From assembly GCA_903842345.1 (NCBI GenBank), contig CAIMLR010000028.1, positions 248,001-312,000 on the forward strand: 64,000 nt of DNA, read 5' to 3'. The translations under genes were made by a program, and so were the position numbers. Source of the DNA: an uncultured Myxococcales bacterium. GTDB lineage: Bacteria; Myxococcota_A; UBA9042. Positions 63,890 to 64,000 of this stretch are shown piece by piece; within the stretch, counting starts at the first letter, position 1; the number at the start of each line of letters is the position of its first letter. The notes beneath the pieces are model-generated. The model saw only the letters and a program-made list of their open reading frames with translations. It did no database searches and was not told where the DNA came from.

Positions 63890-64000
63890 TGCCGCCCTCG
63901 CACGTTGGTCCGGCAAGTTTCTGCAGGATCCATCGGGGCGGAAGATGACGCAGCTGGCGATCCCGTCAACTTTTCAACGCGAATTGCCGCGCAATCGGAT
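63890..64000. other. Window edge without a recognised gene
   Basis: This 111-base stretch upstream of the FtsB-like gene holds no supported gene in the window. On the minus strand a TTGACG (rc of 63966-63971) could be the -35 element of that gene, but the -10 is weak. Confidence 0.4.

Overview
The window is about 64 kb of uniformly GC-rich DNA with dense, mostly intact genes on both strands. It carries one tRNA and shows no rRNA, insertion sequence, prophage, CRISPR array or replication origin. The gene content points to a Myxococcota-like (former deltaproteobacterial) chromosome: eight predicted lipoproteins with long Asp/Ala-rich linkers, a MopE-type protein with eleven metal-binding motifs, an AgmX/PglI/TonB-like C-terminal protein, a PEGA-domain protein, a carboxynorspermidine pathway and a large surface-glycan operon. 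The phylum is inferred from family content only; no marker gene was compared.

Layout. 1-8.8 kb: secreted and lipoprotein genes (one cut by the window edge), a hotdog thioesterase, a PHP-domain lipoprotein, an AgmX/TonB-like protein and a lone SF2 helicase. 9.0-11.4 kb: carboxynorspermidine synthase and decarboxylase behind a good sigma70 promoter. 11.4-12.0 kb: an Mpo1-like membrane protein. 12.1-20.1 kb: three translationally coupled genes that are the most unusual part of the window. They encode a twitch-type radical SAM protein, a NodU/TobZ-type carbamoyltransferase with a 680-residue extension, and a fusion of two radical SAM domains with a Gfo/Idh/MocA oxidoreductase. 20.2-29.4 kb: a GH92 mannosidase lipoprotein, the giant MopE-like protein and two Asp/Ala-rich lipoproteins. 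29.5-34.0 kb: an operon of an isopropylmalate/homocitrate-synthase-like enzyme, an RCK-TM-RCK protein without a channel filter, a PEGA protein and an unknown. 34.1-38.7 kb: a divergent locus of an S51 peptidase plus esterase against two tandem ATP-grasp ligases. 39.0-44.3 kb: ligA with a coupled beta-barrel gene, tRNA-Arg(CCT), a DEAD-box RNA helicase and a GCS2-type carboxylate-amine ligase. 44.4-51.2 kb: a cytochrome c/copper monooxygenase lipoprotein, a GT-C membrane glycosyltransferase, a DPP4-type peptidase and a coupled acyltransferase. 51.3-59.3 kb: a GT-C-like membrane protein and, on the opposite strand, a tight six-gene glycan operon. 59.5-64 kb: a Cys-rich metalloprotease lipoprotein, SpeD and an FtsB/DivIC-like protein.

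Themes. Polyamine synthesis appears twice by different routes: the aspartate-semialdehyde/carboxynorspermidine route at 9-11.4 kb and S-adenosylmethionine decarboxylase at 62.7 kb. Cell-surface functions dominate (lipoproteins, glycan assembly, secreted proteases). The 12.1-20.1 kb and 35.2-38.7 kb clusters look like unassigned biosynthetic systems. Good promoters in the window share a TTGnCn / TAC(A/G/T)CT-type pattern with 16-17 bp spacing. Positions of domains and residues are hand counts and may be off by a few; family names rest on motif recognition, not on database searches.
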